Source of the DNA: Flavobacteriales bacterium
GTDB taxonomy: Bacteria > Bacteroidota > Bacteroidia > Flavobacteriales_D > Crocinitomicaceae
DNA length: 57,392 nucleotides
Reading direction: 5' to 3'
NCBI GenBank assembly: GCA_018883325.1
Contig: VEQH01000020.1
Location: 1-57,392 of the forward strand
Under the pieces are notes generated by a model. The model saw only the letters and a list, made by a program, of their open reading frames with translations. It made no database searches and was not told the origin of the DNA. Positions 17,730-27,202 of this stretch are shown in pieces. How positions within the stretch are numbered: the first letter of the stretch is position 1; every line of letters starts with the position of its first letter. The position numbers and the translations under genes are program-made.

Positions 17730-18791
17730 ATGTCATTTTTTGTATTTTTACTCTTATTATTTATTGGTTCATTTACAATTTCATATATTTTAATTCCCAA
17801 AATTAGGACTATAGCAAAAGTTAGTAATTTTCATAGTCTCCCTAATCATCGTTCTTCACATGTTGACGCAGTTCCTAATATAGGAGGAGTAGCTTTTTAT
17901 GTTACAATTATGCTGTCATTTTATTTCATTCAGAAGTTCGATGAATTTAATATCTTACACTCTCTACTTCCTGGACTAACCATAATATTTATAATTGGAT
18001 TAAAAGATGATTTGGTTGTAGTTGCTCCATCTACAAAACTAGTTGCACAAGTATTATCTGGAATGTTTCTTGTTTTTCATTCCTCTTTTGAACTTTTAAA
18101 TTTAAAGGGCTTTCTATGGATTTTTGAAATTAATTATTTCACAGGTTTTTTGATAGTTATTTTTATTAATGTTTTAGTAATAAACGCTATGAACCTAATT
18201 GATGGCATTGATGGTTTAGCTGGAATCGTTGGTATTGTGATCTTCTCTAGTTTTGGGGTTATTTATTTTTTTCTTGAACGTTATTTTTTATTATCAATTT
18301 GTATAGTACTTGTAGGGTCTTTATTGGCTTTTTTACAATTTAATTTCTCTAAGGAGCGAAAGATATTTATGGGTGATACAGGTTCAATGTTAATTGGTTT
18401 TCTAATTTCAGTTATGACATTAAGGTTAATTGCAATGCCAGTTAATAAACTTTCTAATTTCGATTTTCCTTTACAAAACATACCTTTTATAATATTTAGT
18501 ATATTATCTGTACCATTACTTGACTTACTTCGTGTTTTTGTACTAAGAATTAAAGAAGGTAGAAGTCCTTTTTCTGCCGATAGACTACATTTCCACCATG
18601 TTATTTTGGATTATTCTAAAACATCTCATCTTAATGTTAGTTTGATAATAGGTATATTCAACATTTTTATGATTTTATTATTTGTGTTTGCAATTAAACA
18701 TTTAAGTCAAATTTATTTATTTGGCTTAGTTTTTTTCTTTATTGTTTCATTTTTCTTGATACTAAATAAATTAAAAGCAGCAGTTAAATAA
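17730..18791 (+). CDS. WecA/TagO-like undecaprenyl-phosphate sugar-1-phosphate transferase
   Basis: The 353-aa polytopic membrane protein (about ten helices) belongs to the MraY/WecA superfamily. Expected catalytic motifs are present: GLKDDLVVV (first aspartate pair), NAMNLIDGIDGLAG, FMGDTGSM and DRLHFHH, the last being the HxHH-type motif of WecA-like rather than MraY enzymes. It would attach GlcNAc-1-P (or a related sugar phosphate) to undecaprenyl phosphate on the cytoplasmic face. It starts a group with the Wza- and Wzc-like genes. Having both this and the PglC-like initiator in one locus is notable. Confidence 0.9.
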   Translation: MSFFVFLLLLFIGSFTISYILIPKIRTIAKVSNFHSLPNHRSSHVDAVPNIGGVAFYVTIMLSFYFIQKFDEFNILHSLLPGLTIIFIIGLKDDLVVVAPSTKLVAQVLSGMFLVFHSSFELLNLKGFLWIFEINYFTGFLIVIFINVLVINAMNLIDGIDGLAGIVGIVIFSSFGVIYFFLERYFLLSICIVLVGSLLAFLQFNFSKERKIFMGDTGSMLIGFLISVMTLRLIAMPVNKLSNFDFPLQNIPFIIFSILSVPLLDLLRVFVLRIKEGRSPFSADRLHFHHVILDYSKTSHLNVSLIIGIFNIFMILLFVFAIKHLSQIYLFGLVFFFIVSFFLILNKLKAAVK

Positions 18792-18810
18792 TATAAAATC
18801 TTATTAAGTT

Positions 18811-19575
18811 ATGCAACGTCAAAATACCTTGTACCTTTTTTATTTCGTTTTTCTTTCTATTTTTTTCACCTCTTGTAAATTGAGGGAAAAACTTGTATAT
18901 TTCAATGATTCAACCACTATCGAAAACAACTCTCAATATTTTTCACCTATTCTAGAGAAAGATGATTTAGTGTCAATAACAGTTTCTGATTTAGATGTTG
19001 AATCTGTTGCTTTATTTAATAACTCGAATAATAGCGGCTCACAATCATCAAGTATTTTAGGAAATAATAGTTATTTAATAGACGAAAATGGAGAGGTGAA
19101 TCTTCCAATAATTGGTAAAATTAAAATTGCAGGTTTAAAAAGGAAAGATGCAATTATTTTAATTGAAAATGAATTAAAAAAATATTTGAATAATCCTGTT
19201 GTGCAATTAAGTATTTTAAATTTTAAGATAACTGTTTTAGGAGAAGTTCATTTACCAGGTACTTATAGAATTTCTAATGAAAGGATTACCATTTTAGAGG
19301 CTATCGGCTTGGCTGGTGATTTAAAAATAACAGGTGTTAGAAATAATGTTTTATTAATTAGAGAAGTTGATAATAAAAAAATAGAAATTAGATTGGACTT
19401 GACTTCTAAGGAGATTTTTAGTTCTAATGGGTATTTTTTGAAACAAAATGATGTGGTATATGTTGAACCCAATCTTGCATCCAGAGCTAATTCTACTTTT
19501 GCTAAAACAAATGGGCCTATTTTCATTTCATTTACAGCAGTTTTACTGTCAACTTTAATTTTAATAACTAGATGA
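18811..19575 (+). CDS. wza: Polysaccharide export outer-membrane lipoprotein, Wza-like
   Basis: The 254-aa protein has a lipoprotein signal with lipobox FTSC (C22). It then shows the polysaccharide biosynthesis/export (Poly_export) domain, with LEKDDLVSITVSDLD and YLIDENGEVNLPIIGKIKIAG, and one SLBB domain starting near VLGEVHLPGTYRI. A C-terminal hydrophobic segment (ISFTAVLLSTLILIT) could cross the outer membrane as in Wza. It is shorter than E. coli Wza, as usual in Bacteroidota. It overlaps the wzc-like gene by 4 bp, the classical exporter/co-polymerase pairing. Confidence 0.9.
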   Translation: MQRQNTLYLFYFVFLSIFFTSCKLREKLVYFNDSTTIENNSQYFSPILEKDDLVSITVSDLDVESVALFNNSNNSGSQSSSILGNNSYLIDENGEVNLPIIGKIKIAGLKRKDAIILIENELKKYLNNPVVQLSILNFKITVLGEVHLPGTYRISNERITILEAIGLAGDLKITGVRNNVLLIREVDNKKIEIRLDLTSKEIFSSNGYFLKQNDVVYVEPNLASRANSTFAKTNGPIFISFTAVLLSTLILITR

Positions 19576-21980
19576 AAAGTACATCAAGAAAAGAACTATC
19601 TAATGTTCAACATGAAAAAATAAATTTAGCTGAATTAATTGAACCATATTTAAAAAGATGGTATATCTATTTGATTTCTTTAATCTTAGGTCTAACTATC
19701 GTGTATTTTTATGTAAGTTACACAATACCAATTTATAAAAATTCAGCTTCAATTATAATTAATGAAGAAGATGGAAAATCAAATAGTTCAGGATTATCCA
19801 TCCTTGAGGACTTGGAATTTGTACAGTCATCATCAAACTTAATGAATGAATTAGAAATAATGAAATGTCATTCAGTTTTGTATCCAGTAGTAGATTCTCT
19901 AAATCTCAATGTAACGCCTTTTTTATTAGGCGATAATTCTAAGTTAAGAAGATCAGAGTTATTTGATGAATCTCCAATTTTAATTAAGAGTATTTTAAAT
20001 GAAGAGACAACAATTAATTTTTCTAAAACTATAGATGTTATAATTTTAAGCGATTCAAAAATACGAGTTACATCAAATGATAAATCTGTTAAAGAATTTT
20101 TATATGGAGATAGAATAAATATTGATGATGAAAATAGTTACATTACAATTAATAAAAATAAGACTTTTGATAATAAATGGATTGGGAAAAGAATAGAAGT
20201 AATAATAACGTCCAAACAAAAAGCTGTTGAAAAGTTAAGAGCCGATTTATTAGTTGAAAAAGAAAATAAAGAGTCTTCGGTTGTTAAAATTTCTATTCAA
20301 GGTTCAAATGTTGTAAAAAACAATGCGATATTAAATGAAGTCTTAAATAGTTACAGACGAGATGGTTTGAATGATAAAAATACAGTTAAAACAAATACTA
20401 GTAATTTTATTAAAGATAGAATTCGCTTTTTATTAGAAGAATTGAATGAAGTTGAATTAGAAGGGGAAAGTTATAAAACCAATAACGGAGTAGTTGATTT
20501 TCAAACAGATGTAACTGATTATGTTGCAGGTAAAGGTTATGCTGAAAAACTGGTTATTGAAAGTGGAATTCAATTGAACCTTGTAAAACTATTGGATGAT
20601 TATCTTAAATCAAATACAGGATTTAATGATTTATTGCCTTCAAATATTGGTTTTTTAGATCAATCAATTATAAGTTTAACAGAACAATATAATAAATTGG
20701 TTTTGGATAGAAATAAATTATTACAAAACACTAAACCCTCCAATCCACTTGTTTTAAAAATTGAAAGTCAACTGACTTCTATAAGAGAAAGTCTAAAAAT
20801 TAGTTTGTTTAATCTTAAAAAGAATTACCAATTAAAGGAGGATACGTATAATAAACAGTTCAATAAATTCAATAATGACCTTAATTCTATGCCAAAATTT
20901 GAGCGGGAATATCGTTCAATAATAAGACAACAACAAATCAAAGAATCACTTTATCTTTTCCTGCTTCAAAAAAGAGAAGAGAATGAAATTGAGTTAGCAG
21001 CCACTGTAACAAATATAAAAGTAATTGTTCCTCCTAATAATGAAGGGTCGCTTATATCTCCTAAAAAGCCAATTTTATATCTTGCAAGTCTAATACTTTC
21101 GATATTTATTCCTATTGGTATTATTTATGTGTTACAACTTTTCGATAATAAATTAAAAGATTCAAAAGACTTAGGAGACTTGACTTTACTTGGTCAAATT
21201 CCAAAAAGTGAAAAAGCAAATTCCATAATTGATGATACAGATCGTTCGTTCTTATCAGAATCGTTTAGAATGTTGCGAACAAACATAAATTTTTCGCTTT
21301 CGGATAAGGTAGGTTGTAAAACAATTGCGCTTTCTTCAAGTTTGCCTGGTGAAGGAAAGACTTTTATTTCTATGAATCTTGCTAATACCTTATCAAAAAC
21401 AGGCTTAAAAGTAGTCGTGATAGGCTTGGACTTAAGAATGCCAAAATTATTGGATTATGTTAACTTAAATAAGACAATCGGAGTTAGTAATTTTATAATA
21501 GACGAGGCTTTAACTCCAGTTGACATAATTAATTCAGTATCTGATAAATATGATTTGAGTGTTATAAACGCGGGGGACATACCACCAAATCCTGCTGAAC
21601 TTTTATTGAAACCAAGGTTCAAAGAATTGATGAATTATCTTCGCGAGAATTTCGATTATATAATAATGGATACTTCTCCAATTGGTTTAATATCTGACTG
21701 TTTACCTGTGGTTAAAAATGAAGCAGATTTGTTACTTTATGTAGCAAGAGTTGGGTATTTACAAAAGCGTATGTTGTCAATTCCTAAATCTTTTATTGAA
21801 GATGAAGTTGTAGATAATTTAGCAATTGTACTTAATTACACGGATCCATTTGATAAAAAATACGGTTACGGTTACGGTTATGGTTATGGCTACGGCTACG
21901 GAGGTTATACAAATGGTTATTTTAGCGAATCTAAAAAATCATTCTTACAAAAAATCCTAGATTTTTTCAAAAGGAAATAG
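19572..21980 (+). CDS. wzc: Wzc-like polysaccharide co-polymerase with BY-kinase domain
   Basis: The 802-aa inner-membrane protein has TM1 at about 33-51, a Wzz/chain-length periplasmic domain, a second TM near 495-520 (ILYLASLILSIFIPIGIIYV) and a cytoplasmic tyrosine-kinase domain. The kinase has Walker A SLPGEGKTF (590-598), Walker A' GLDLRMP (618-624) and Walker B IIMDTSP (697-703). The tyrosine cluster (about 765-784) is an almost pure Tyr-Gly alternation, encoded by a short tandem repeat near 21860-21900. Phosphorylation of such a tail controls oligomerisation and polymer length in Wzc systems. It is the last gene of the locus. Confidence 0.93.
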   Translation: MKSTSRKELSNVQHEKINLAELIEPYLKRWYIYLISLILGLTIVYFYVSYTIPIYKNSASIIINEEDGKSNSSGLSILEDLEFVQSSSNLMNELEIMKCHSVLYPVVDSLNLNVTPFLLGDNSKLRRSELFDESPILIKSILNEETTINFSKTIDVIILSDSKIRVTSNDKSVKEFLYGDRINIDDENSYITINKNKTFDNKWIGKRIEVIITSKQKAVEKLRADLLVEKENKESSVVKISIQGSNVVKNNAILNEVLNSYRRDGLNDKNTVKTNTSNFIKDRIRFLLEELNEVELEGESYKTNNGVVDFQTDVTDYVAGKGYAEKLVIESGIQLNLVKLLDDYLKSNTGFNDLLPSNIGFLDQSIISLTEQYNKLVLDRNKLLQNTKPSNPLVLKIESQLTSIRESLKISLFNLKKNYQLKEDTYNKQFNKFNNDLNSMPKFEREYRSIIRQQQIKESLYLFLLQKREENEIELAATVTNIKVIVPPNNEGSLISPKKPILYLASLILSIFIPIGIIYVLQLFDNKLKDSKDLGDLTLLGQIPKSEKANSIIDDTDRSFLSESFRMLRTNINFSLSDKVGCKTIALSSSLPGEGKTFISMNLANTLSKTGLKVVVIGLDLRMPKLLDYVNLNKTIGVSNFIIDEALTPVDIINSVSDKYDLSVINAGDIPPNPAELLLKPRFKELMNYLRENFDYIIMDTSPIGLISDCLPVVKNEADLLLYVARVGYLQKRMLSIPKSFIEDEVVDNLAIVLNYTDPFDKKYGYGYGYGYGYGYGGYTNGYFSESKKSFLQKILDFFKRK

Positions 21981-22073
21981 TTTACTGAGTTTTATCGTTT
22001 GATTAAAAAATTAATCGTTTTGTAACCTTACAAGAATTATTTTCGTAAAGTGCTCATAATTAAACGAAAAATT

Positions 22074-22268
22074 ATGACAGCTTATATTCAAACTTTACGT
22101 AATAAGTCGATTCAGTCTGCTCAAAGTAAATTATCTAAGCACAGAGAATTGGGAACAAAAACAAACTTGAATGTTTTTGAAGTCGCAGAATTAATGGATA
22201 CTTTGAAATTTTCTAATTTTCAAGAAGATACGAAAGCTTCTGTTTTCTTTTCCTTAAACTTAAACTAA
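22074..22268 (+). CDS. Small hypothetical protein (64 aa)
   Basis: A short plus-strand frame reads MTAYIQTLRNKSIQSAQSKL and continues with a mixed charged helix to SVFFSLNLN. An upstream in-frame start at 22050 would add eight basic residues. The ATG at 22074 is chosen because the longer version begins with a leader-like LIIKRKI stretch. No family is recognised. Its stop overlaps the stop of convergent mnmA. It follows wzc by 93 bp and could be an independent small gene. Confidence 0.5.
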   Translation: MTAYIQTLRNKSIQSAQSKLSKHRELGTKTNLNVFEVAELMDTLKFSNFQEDTKASVFFSLNLN

Positions 22269-23443
22269 TTCTTGATAATTGCTGAACCAATTAGTTCATT
22301 ATTGAGATACCAAGCCGCAAATTGTCCGGGTGTGACTCCCTTTTGTTTGGACTCAAATAAAATATAATATTCAGCATTCTTTTCGATTAAAATACCCTTT
22401 TGAAGCGGTTGACGATATCGAATTCTGAAATCTGCTTTTAATCCATTTTTTAAATCATAATGAAGCTTCGATTGAATCCAATTGAAGCTTTCTTTTTCAA
22501 GTTTAAGCGCAAATCTATTTAAACCGGGATGCGTTTCTTTCTGACCTGAATATACAATGTTTTCTTCTGTATCAATTCCAATAACAAAACTAGGTTCAGG
22601 ACGCCCACCGATATGCAAACCTTTGCGTTGTCCAATTGTGTAGTAATGCGCACCTTGATGTTGTTGAACCTCTTTTCCTTGCTCTTTATGAAATACAAAT
22701 GGCTCAGCTAAGACTTCCACATTTTCAATTGTTGGTTCGATAGATTTATAGTTTTCAAAAACTTCCAAATTCTCTGGAATTTCAATAATACTTCCTTTTT
22801 TCGGTTTTAATTGCTGTTGAAGGAAAGTAGGTAAACTTATTTTACCAACAAAACATAAACCTTGTGAATCCTTTTTGTCAGCTGTAACTAAACCAATTTC
22901 AGCTGCAATTCTGCGAACTTCAGATTTCTCAAGACTTCCAATTGGAAAAAGAGCTTTAGATAACTGTTCTTGTGAAACTTGACATAGAAAATAGGATTGA
23001 TCTTTGTTTTTATCAGCACCAGAAAGTAAACCAAAAGTTCCATCTTCGTGTTGAATTTTTTGACAATAATGGCCTGTTGCCACATAGTCAGCACCGAGTT
23101 CTAAGGCTGCTTTTAAAAAGACGTCAAATTTAATTTCCTTGTTGCATAATACATCCGGATTTGGCGTGCGCCCCTGTTCGTATTCATGGAACATATAATC
23201 TACAATTCGATCCTTGTATTCAGCACTTAAATCAATTACTTGAAAAGGAATTCCTAATTGTTGTGCTATGATTAGTGCGTCATTCGAATCGTCAATCCAA
23301 GGACATTCATCTGAAATTGTAACGGATTCATCATGCCAATTGCGCATAAACATACCGATAACTTCGTATCCTTCCTGAATTAATAAATGAGCTGCAACAC
23401 TAGAATCAACTCCACCAGATAAACCTACAACTACTCGTTTCAT
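22265..23443 (-). CDS. mnmA: tRNA-specific 2-thiouridylase MnmA
   Basis: The 392-aa enzyme thiolates U34 of tRNA-Lys, -Glu and -Gln. The PP-loop SGGVDSS is at residues 9-15, the catalytic nucleophile C100 lies in RTPNPDVLCNKEIKF, and the persulfide cysteine C197 in DSQGLCFVGKI. The central domain (YTIGQRKGLHIGG) and C-terminal barrel are complete. A TAATTTTG box at 23448-23455 ends only 4 bp before the ATG, so the mRNA could be leaderless, or the gene could be co-transcribed with the large gene that ends 21 bp upstream. One of its substrate tRNAs, tRNA-Lys(UUU), is encoded 3 kb away. Confidence 0.97.
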   Translation of the reverse strand: MKRVVVGLSGGVDSSVAAHLLIQEGYEVIGMFMRNWHDESVTISDECPWIDDSNDALIIAQQLGIPFQVIDLSAEYKDRIVDYMFHEYEQGRTPNPDVLCNKEIKFDVFLKAALELGADYVATGHYCQKIQHEDGTFGLLSGADKNKDQSYFLCQVSQEQLSKALFPIGSLEKSEVRRIAAEIGLVTADKKDSQGLCFVGKISLPTFLQQQLKPKKGSIIEIPENLEVFENYKSIEPTIENVEVLAEPFVFHKEQGKEVQQHQGAHYYTIGQRKGLHIGGRPEPSFVIGIDTEENIVYSGQKETHPGLNRFALKLEKESFNWIQSKLHYDLKNGLKADFRIRYRQPLQKGILIEKNAEYYILFESKQKGVTPGQFAAWYLNNELIGSAIIKN

Positions 23444-23464
23444 ATTGCAAAATTACGCATTAGA

Positions 23465-26299
23465 TTAACGAACAATCGTAATAAACCCATGTTTTTCTCC
23501 TTGGTCTGAAATCAAATGGTAGAAATAAGTTCCTTCAATCAATTCTTTTCCCGCTTCGTCTAATCCTTTGAATGCGTCAGCAGCTGATTTCATTGTGTAA
23601 ACCAAATTTCCCCAACGATTGAATAGTTGCAATTCGTATTCAAAACATTCTTCAAAAACGGCGTCGATAACTATTTCATCATTGATTCCGTCGTTATTCG
23701 CCGTAATTATATTTGGAATAACTAATTCTGGAAGTTCTACTTTTGGAGTAATAACAAAATTGAAAGGATACTCATAGTCACAATTATTACTAGCCGTTAA
23801 AATTAATTCGCCATTGTATGTTCCTCCAGACGGAAATGTATAATTAAAGCTAGCTTGTGTGTTTTGAAGAATACTGGGAATCGTCCATTGATAAGCTATA
23901 ATATTCAAATTTCCACTAGCTATTTCTGTTGAAAAAATTGCGTTTTGACCACATGATTCTACAACTGAAATCATACTCTCAGGTATTGGTAAGATTATAA
24001 TAGGTTTATTAATTGTATCAGAGCATCCAAATGCACTTGTTCCGACCAATGTTGCCGTAAATGTTCCTGAATTTTGATAATCATGTGTCGTACTTGGATT
24101 TTGAGTAGAAGAATTGTCCCCAAAAGCAAAATCATAAGAAATGACATCACTTAGACTTGGTGTACCATTCCAAGTACTGGTATTTGTAAAACTAACGTTC
24201 GAACCATCGCATAAATCTAAATAGTCAAAATCGACAAGTGGAAAAGGGTGGAAGGCAACTTGAAACGTATCATAACCAACGCAAGCGTTTTGACTTGTAA
24301 CTTCCACATAATAAGATTCTAAAGCATATGGATTAGCTGTAGAAATTACATTTTCTAGCATTTCACCATTCCCAATTGCTTGATTAGTCGGAATTTTGTA
24401 CCAAGTTATCTCTGAAATAGGATCGTTAGATGTTGGTGTTGCAATTGCAGAAAAATCAATTTCATTTCCACAAATAGTTGAGTCACCAGTATATTGAATA
24501 GAAGGATTTGGAATGACTGTTGAAGTTAAAGAAGTCGGTAAAGAAACGCATCCTTGATCAGTTACTGTTAAATTCACGGTAATTGAACCAAGTGCTTCGT
24601 TTAGGAAAAACAGTGTGTCATCGTTTGCAAAAGGATTTCCTTGGCTATCTGTCCAATTATAAGTTAGGTTGTTTGTTGGATTATACCAAAAAGAAACTGT
24701 ATCGTTTAAACAAACGGGATTGTTTGAGAAAATCGTTGGACTTGCAGGTGTAGGTTTTACAGTGATTGTAAGAGTGTCTGGCAACAAAGCACAAGCATCA
24801 GGATTGTTTCCTGCGATTTGATATTGACCAGAATGAACTAATTGAGCACTTGGTATTGTTAATGTTGCGCCTTGAAAAGTGAAATTATTTGGTCCAGTCC
24901 AAGTGTAGGTTGCTCCGGGTAATTCATTCGTTTGTAAAACAATTGAGTCGCCTTGACAAACGGTTTCATTGTTTGATTGAATTTGGTAGCGCAAGGTTGC
25001 AAAATCACTAAAATAGCCATAACGACATCCAGAGCTCGATCCTCCGTGAATCAGTCCCATATGGAATTTGACAGCTGCATTTTCAATTCGACTACTTTGT
25101 AAAGCTGTAGTAAAAGAGGAAGCATCTATTTGTGCATATTTCCATTCATTATTGGTTCCTGGAACGAAATTGAAACTTGCAGGATTAATAATTCCAGTTG
25201 CACCATTGAACAGAAACGATGTTTCTCCACCAGCTGGAACAAGAAGGTTTACAGCAAAAAACTCATTGGTTGAACGCACAAAAGCTACTGTATTAGAACC
25301 CGTACATACAATAGGAGGGAGGATTGCTTCACCAACTTCACAACCAAATCCAGATTGATGCAGCACATAAGCAGGTGAAGATGTTTCGATGTAAACCGCT
25401 GGATTTGATAAAGTGTGAACATAAGTTTGAGCGGCGTTGATTGTTGTTACAAGCGTTCCATCAATTGAGATTTGAGTTCCGTTGTTTACACCAACAATGT
25501 AAAGTTTGTCAGGGCCGTTCAAATAGCCTTTTAATGCAATGTATTCTTTTCCAATAATGTTCGTTGGAATTAACTGGTCGCCCATTAAATCTGCACAACC
25601 TCCATAGGGCGTTCCTTCTGCTGTGTCGTCAGATAAAGTAACTGCAATTGGTTTATTGGAAATAATTGAACTGCCACTTAAATGTGAGCCAGCACTTGTT
25701 CCCGACGCTTCTGCGTAGTACGTTTCTCCCGCATTTAGTATAATTGTAAAAGGAACATTTGCTACATGACCAATTATATTCTGAGTTGGATTAATTACGA
25801 TTGTGGTATTGTTTTCTGTTGCTACTATATTAAAGCCTGAACGCGCATAAGAAGCGTTGTTGAGGAAGTTTTGGAATGGAGTTATAAAAGATGTTCCCAA
25901 GGCATTTTTTCCTTTTAAAGCGAAAATATCTGGATTGCAATTGCAAGTAGGATTCACTTCATAATAAGCTGTGATTTTAGTTGAGGATAATATTTTAAAA
26001 CCGTAATTTAAGGTAGTGTTAGCAGGTTTGTTCTCAACCATGTCTATCCAAGGCGTTAAATCAAGTGTTTGGGCTGAATTTGCAGCAATATTGATTGTTT
26101 GAATCGGAAAGTTTGGATTGGCAGGTTGTGAAATTGAGATTGTAGCTGGGGTTGCTAAAGTTGCAAAACGAAAAACAATCGGACGGTCGCCATGGCTTTG
26201 AGTTACTTCTGGGGCAACAAACCAAAAAACGGAGTCTAATTGTGAAAATGAATTGAAGTAGAATAATACAAAGAATGTAAGTAGTGGAAAGACTTTCAT
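23465..26299 (-). CDS. Secreted IgGFc-binding-like protein with PKD domain and T9SS type B sorting domain
   Basis: The 944-aa protein has a signal peptide (MKVFPLLTFFVLFYFNSFS). The N-terminal ~430 residues resemble the IgGFc-binding-protein N-terminal domain, with repeated phrases such as FNIVATENNTTIVINP and GGCADLMGDQLIP. Ig-like segments follow (for example NETVCQGDSIVLQ), then a PKD domain (SYDFAFGDNSSTQNPSTTHD) and a C-terminal gliding-motility-associated domain (NIITANNDGINDE, LQLFNRWGNLVY, EGTYFYHL). It should be exported by Sec and T9SS to the surface. Adhesion is the likely role. Binding to immunoglobulin is only the family name, not a prediction. Confidence 0.88.
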   Translation of the reverse strand: MKVFPLLTFFVLFYFNSFSQLDSVFWFVAPEVTQSHGDRPIVFRFATLATPATISISQPANPNFPIQTINIAANSAQTLDLTPWIDMVENKPANTTLNYGFKILSSTKITAYYEVNPTCNCNPDIFALKGKNALGTSFITPFQNFLNNASYARSGFNIVATENNTTIVINPTQNIIGHVANVPFTIILNAGETYYAEASGTSAGSHLSGSSIISNKPIAVTLSDDTAEGTPYGGCADLMGDQLIPTNIIGKEYIALKGYLNGPDKLYIVGVNNGTQISIDGTLVTTINAAQTYVHTLSNPAVYIETSSPAYVLHQSGFGCEVGEAILPPIVCTGSNTVAFVRSTNEFFAVNLLVPAGGETSFLFNGATGIINPASFNFVPGTNNEWKYAQIDASSFTTALQSSRIENAAVKFHMGLIHGGSSSGCRYGYFSDFATLRYQIQSNNETVCQGDSIVLQTNELPGATYTWTGPNNFTFQGATLTIPSAQLVHSGQYQIAGNNPDACALLPDTLTITVKPTPASPTIFSNNPVCLNDTVSFWYNPTNNLTYNWTDSQGNPFANDDTLFFLNEALGSITVNLTVTDQGCVSLPTSLTSTVIPNPSIQYTGDSTICGNEIDFSAIATPTSNDPISEITWYKIPTNQAIGNGEMLENVISTANPYALESYYVEVTSQNACVGYDTFQVAFHPFPLVDFDYLDLCDGSNVSFTNTSTWNGTPSLSDVISYDFAFGDNSSTQNPSTTHDYQNSGTFTATLVGTSAFGCSDTINKPIIILPIPESMISVVESCGQNAIFSTEIASGNLNIIAYQWTIPSILQNTQASFNYTFPSGGTYNGELILTASNNCDYEYPFNFVITPKVELPELVIPNIITANNDGINDEIVIDAVFEECFEYELQLFNRWGNLVYTMKSAADAFKGLDEAGKELIEGTYFYHLISDQGEKHGFITIVR

Positions 26300-26402
26300 T
26301 TTGTAAAGTTTTAGTTAGGCTTAAGGTTGACACTAAATATAGAAATTTAGTTGCACAAACTGTTGAAAACGATAAACTAAATAATGAAAAGTAGATTAAA
26401 AC

Positions 26403-26441
26403 AAAAAAGCCAAATTGTTAAGGTTAACAATTTGGCTTTTT
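26403..26441 (-). terminator. Intrinsic terminator after tRNA-Lys
   Basis: A long perfect stem with arms AAAAAGCCAAATTGTTAA and its complement, and a 2-nt gap at the centre, lies directly downstream of the tRNA on the minus strand and ends in a T-run. Being symmetric, it could also end transcription from the other side. Confidence 0.85.
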
Positions 26442-26445
26442 GAAG

Positions 26446-26518
26446 TGATTTCGCTGGGATTCGAACCCAGGGCCCATACATTAAAAGTGTATTGCTCTAC
26501 CAGCTGAGCTACGAAATC
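26446..26518 (-). tRNA. trnK: tRNA-Lys (anticodon UUU)
   Basis: The 73-nt cloverleaf on the minus strand has acceptor GATTTCG paired with CGAAATC, discriminator A, D-arm GCTCAGCTGGTAGAGC, anticodon loop CTTTTAA giving UUU, variable loop near TATGGGCCC, and T-arm CTGGG-TTCGAAT-CCCAG. CCA is not encoded, as usual in this phylum. A matching promoter and a strong terminator flank it. Confidence 0.95.
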
Positions 26519-26531
26519 GTTTTTGCGAGTG

Positions 26532-26562
26532 CAAAGATATGTATTTATTGTAATTCTGCAAA
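26532..26562 (-). promoter_or_regulatory. Bacteroidota promoter of tRNA-Lys
   Basis: On the minus strand TTTG (26562-26559) is followed after exactly 19 bp by TATCTTTG (26539-26532), a full match to the -33/-7 consensus. The tRNA 5' end at 26518 lies 13 bp beyond the -7 box, which implies a short 5' leader. Confidence 0.85.
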
Positions 26563-26626
26563 GGAATATTGCTTATTTTTGAAATAAATTTTAAAATAAT
26601 TTTTAAGTATTTGAAAATCAGTATTA

Positions 26627-27175
26627 GTGGAGCGAGAAAAAAAACATATTTTTTTAATTGGTTTTATGGGAAGCGGTAAAACATCCCTAGGAAAGTTGCT
26701 GGCAAGGAAGTTAAATTTCGATTTTTTAGATACTGACAAGCTCATTGAAGAGCAAGAAAAAAGCTCAATCCAAGAAATATTTAATTCGAAGGGTGAGTCT
26801 TATTTTCGCGAATTAGAACATCAATTACTTAAGAATATTTCGGAAAACAGGTTTGCTACTGTTTTTTCTACTGGGGGTGGAATGCCAATTTTCAATGAAA
26901 ACATCACCTTAATGAAGAAAATCGGAACTGTTGTTTTTATTGACGTTCCAGTTGGAATGCTCTATTTCCGACTAAAAAATGATGTAAAACGTCCACTTTT
27001 AGCCTCACAGAAAGATCTTTTTGAATACATAAAAATCACCTTAACTGAAAGATTACCGATTTACAAGCAAGCAAATTATACGATAAACGGAAGTCTTAAT
27101 AAATCAGAGTTAGTAGAAGAACTAATTCGTTTTTATTCTCAAAATGAAAATAGTGGACTTACAGCCAAAGAGTAA
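26627..27175 (+). CDS. aroK: Shikimate kinase
   Basis: The 182-aa enzyme phosphorylates shikimate in aromatic amino-acid biosynthesis. Walker A GSGKTS is at residues 15-20. The shikimate-binding DTD (35-37), YFRELE with R61 and STGGGMP (82-87) are present, and the lid segment reads KNDVKRPLLA. The start is GTG at 26627, because the conserved HIFLIGFMGSGKT strand begins seven residues later and no ATG lies between. It is divergent from tRNA-Lys and convergent with msrB. Confidence 0.95.
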   Translation: MEREKKHIFLIGFMGSGKTSLGKLLARKLNFDFLDTDKLIEEQEKSSIQEIFNSKGESYFRELEHQLLKNISENRFATVFSTGGGMPIFNENITLMKKIGTVVFIDVPVGMLYFRLKNDVKRPLLASQKDLFEYIKITLTERLPIYKQANYTINGSLNKSELVEELIRFYSQNENSGLTAKE

Positions 27176-27202
27176 TTAAAACAAAGAAATCCAAACTTCA
27201 AC

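Noticed and set aside
19263..19526. Minus-strand frame inside wza
   Set aside because: It is a shadow of the coding frame, without start context or recognisable protein features.
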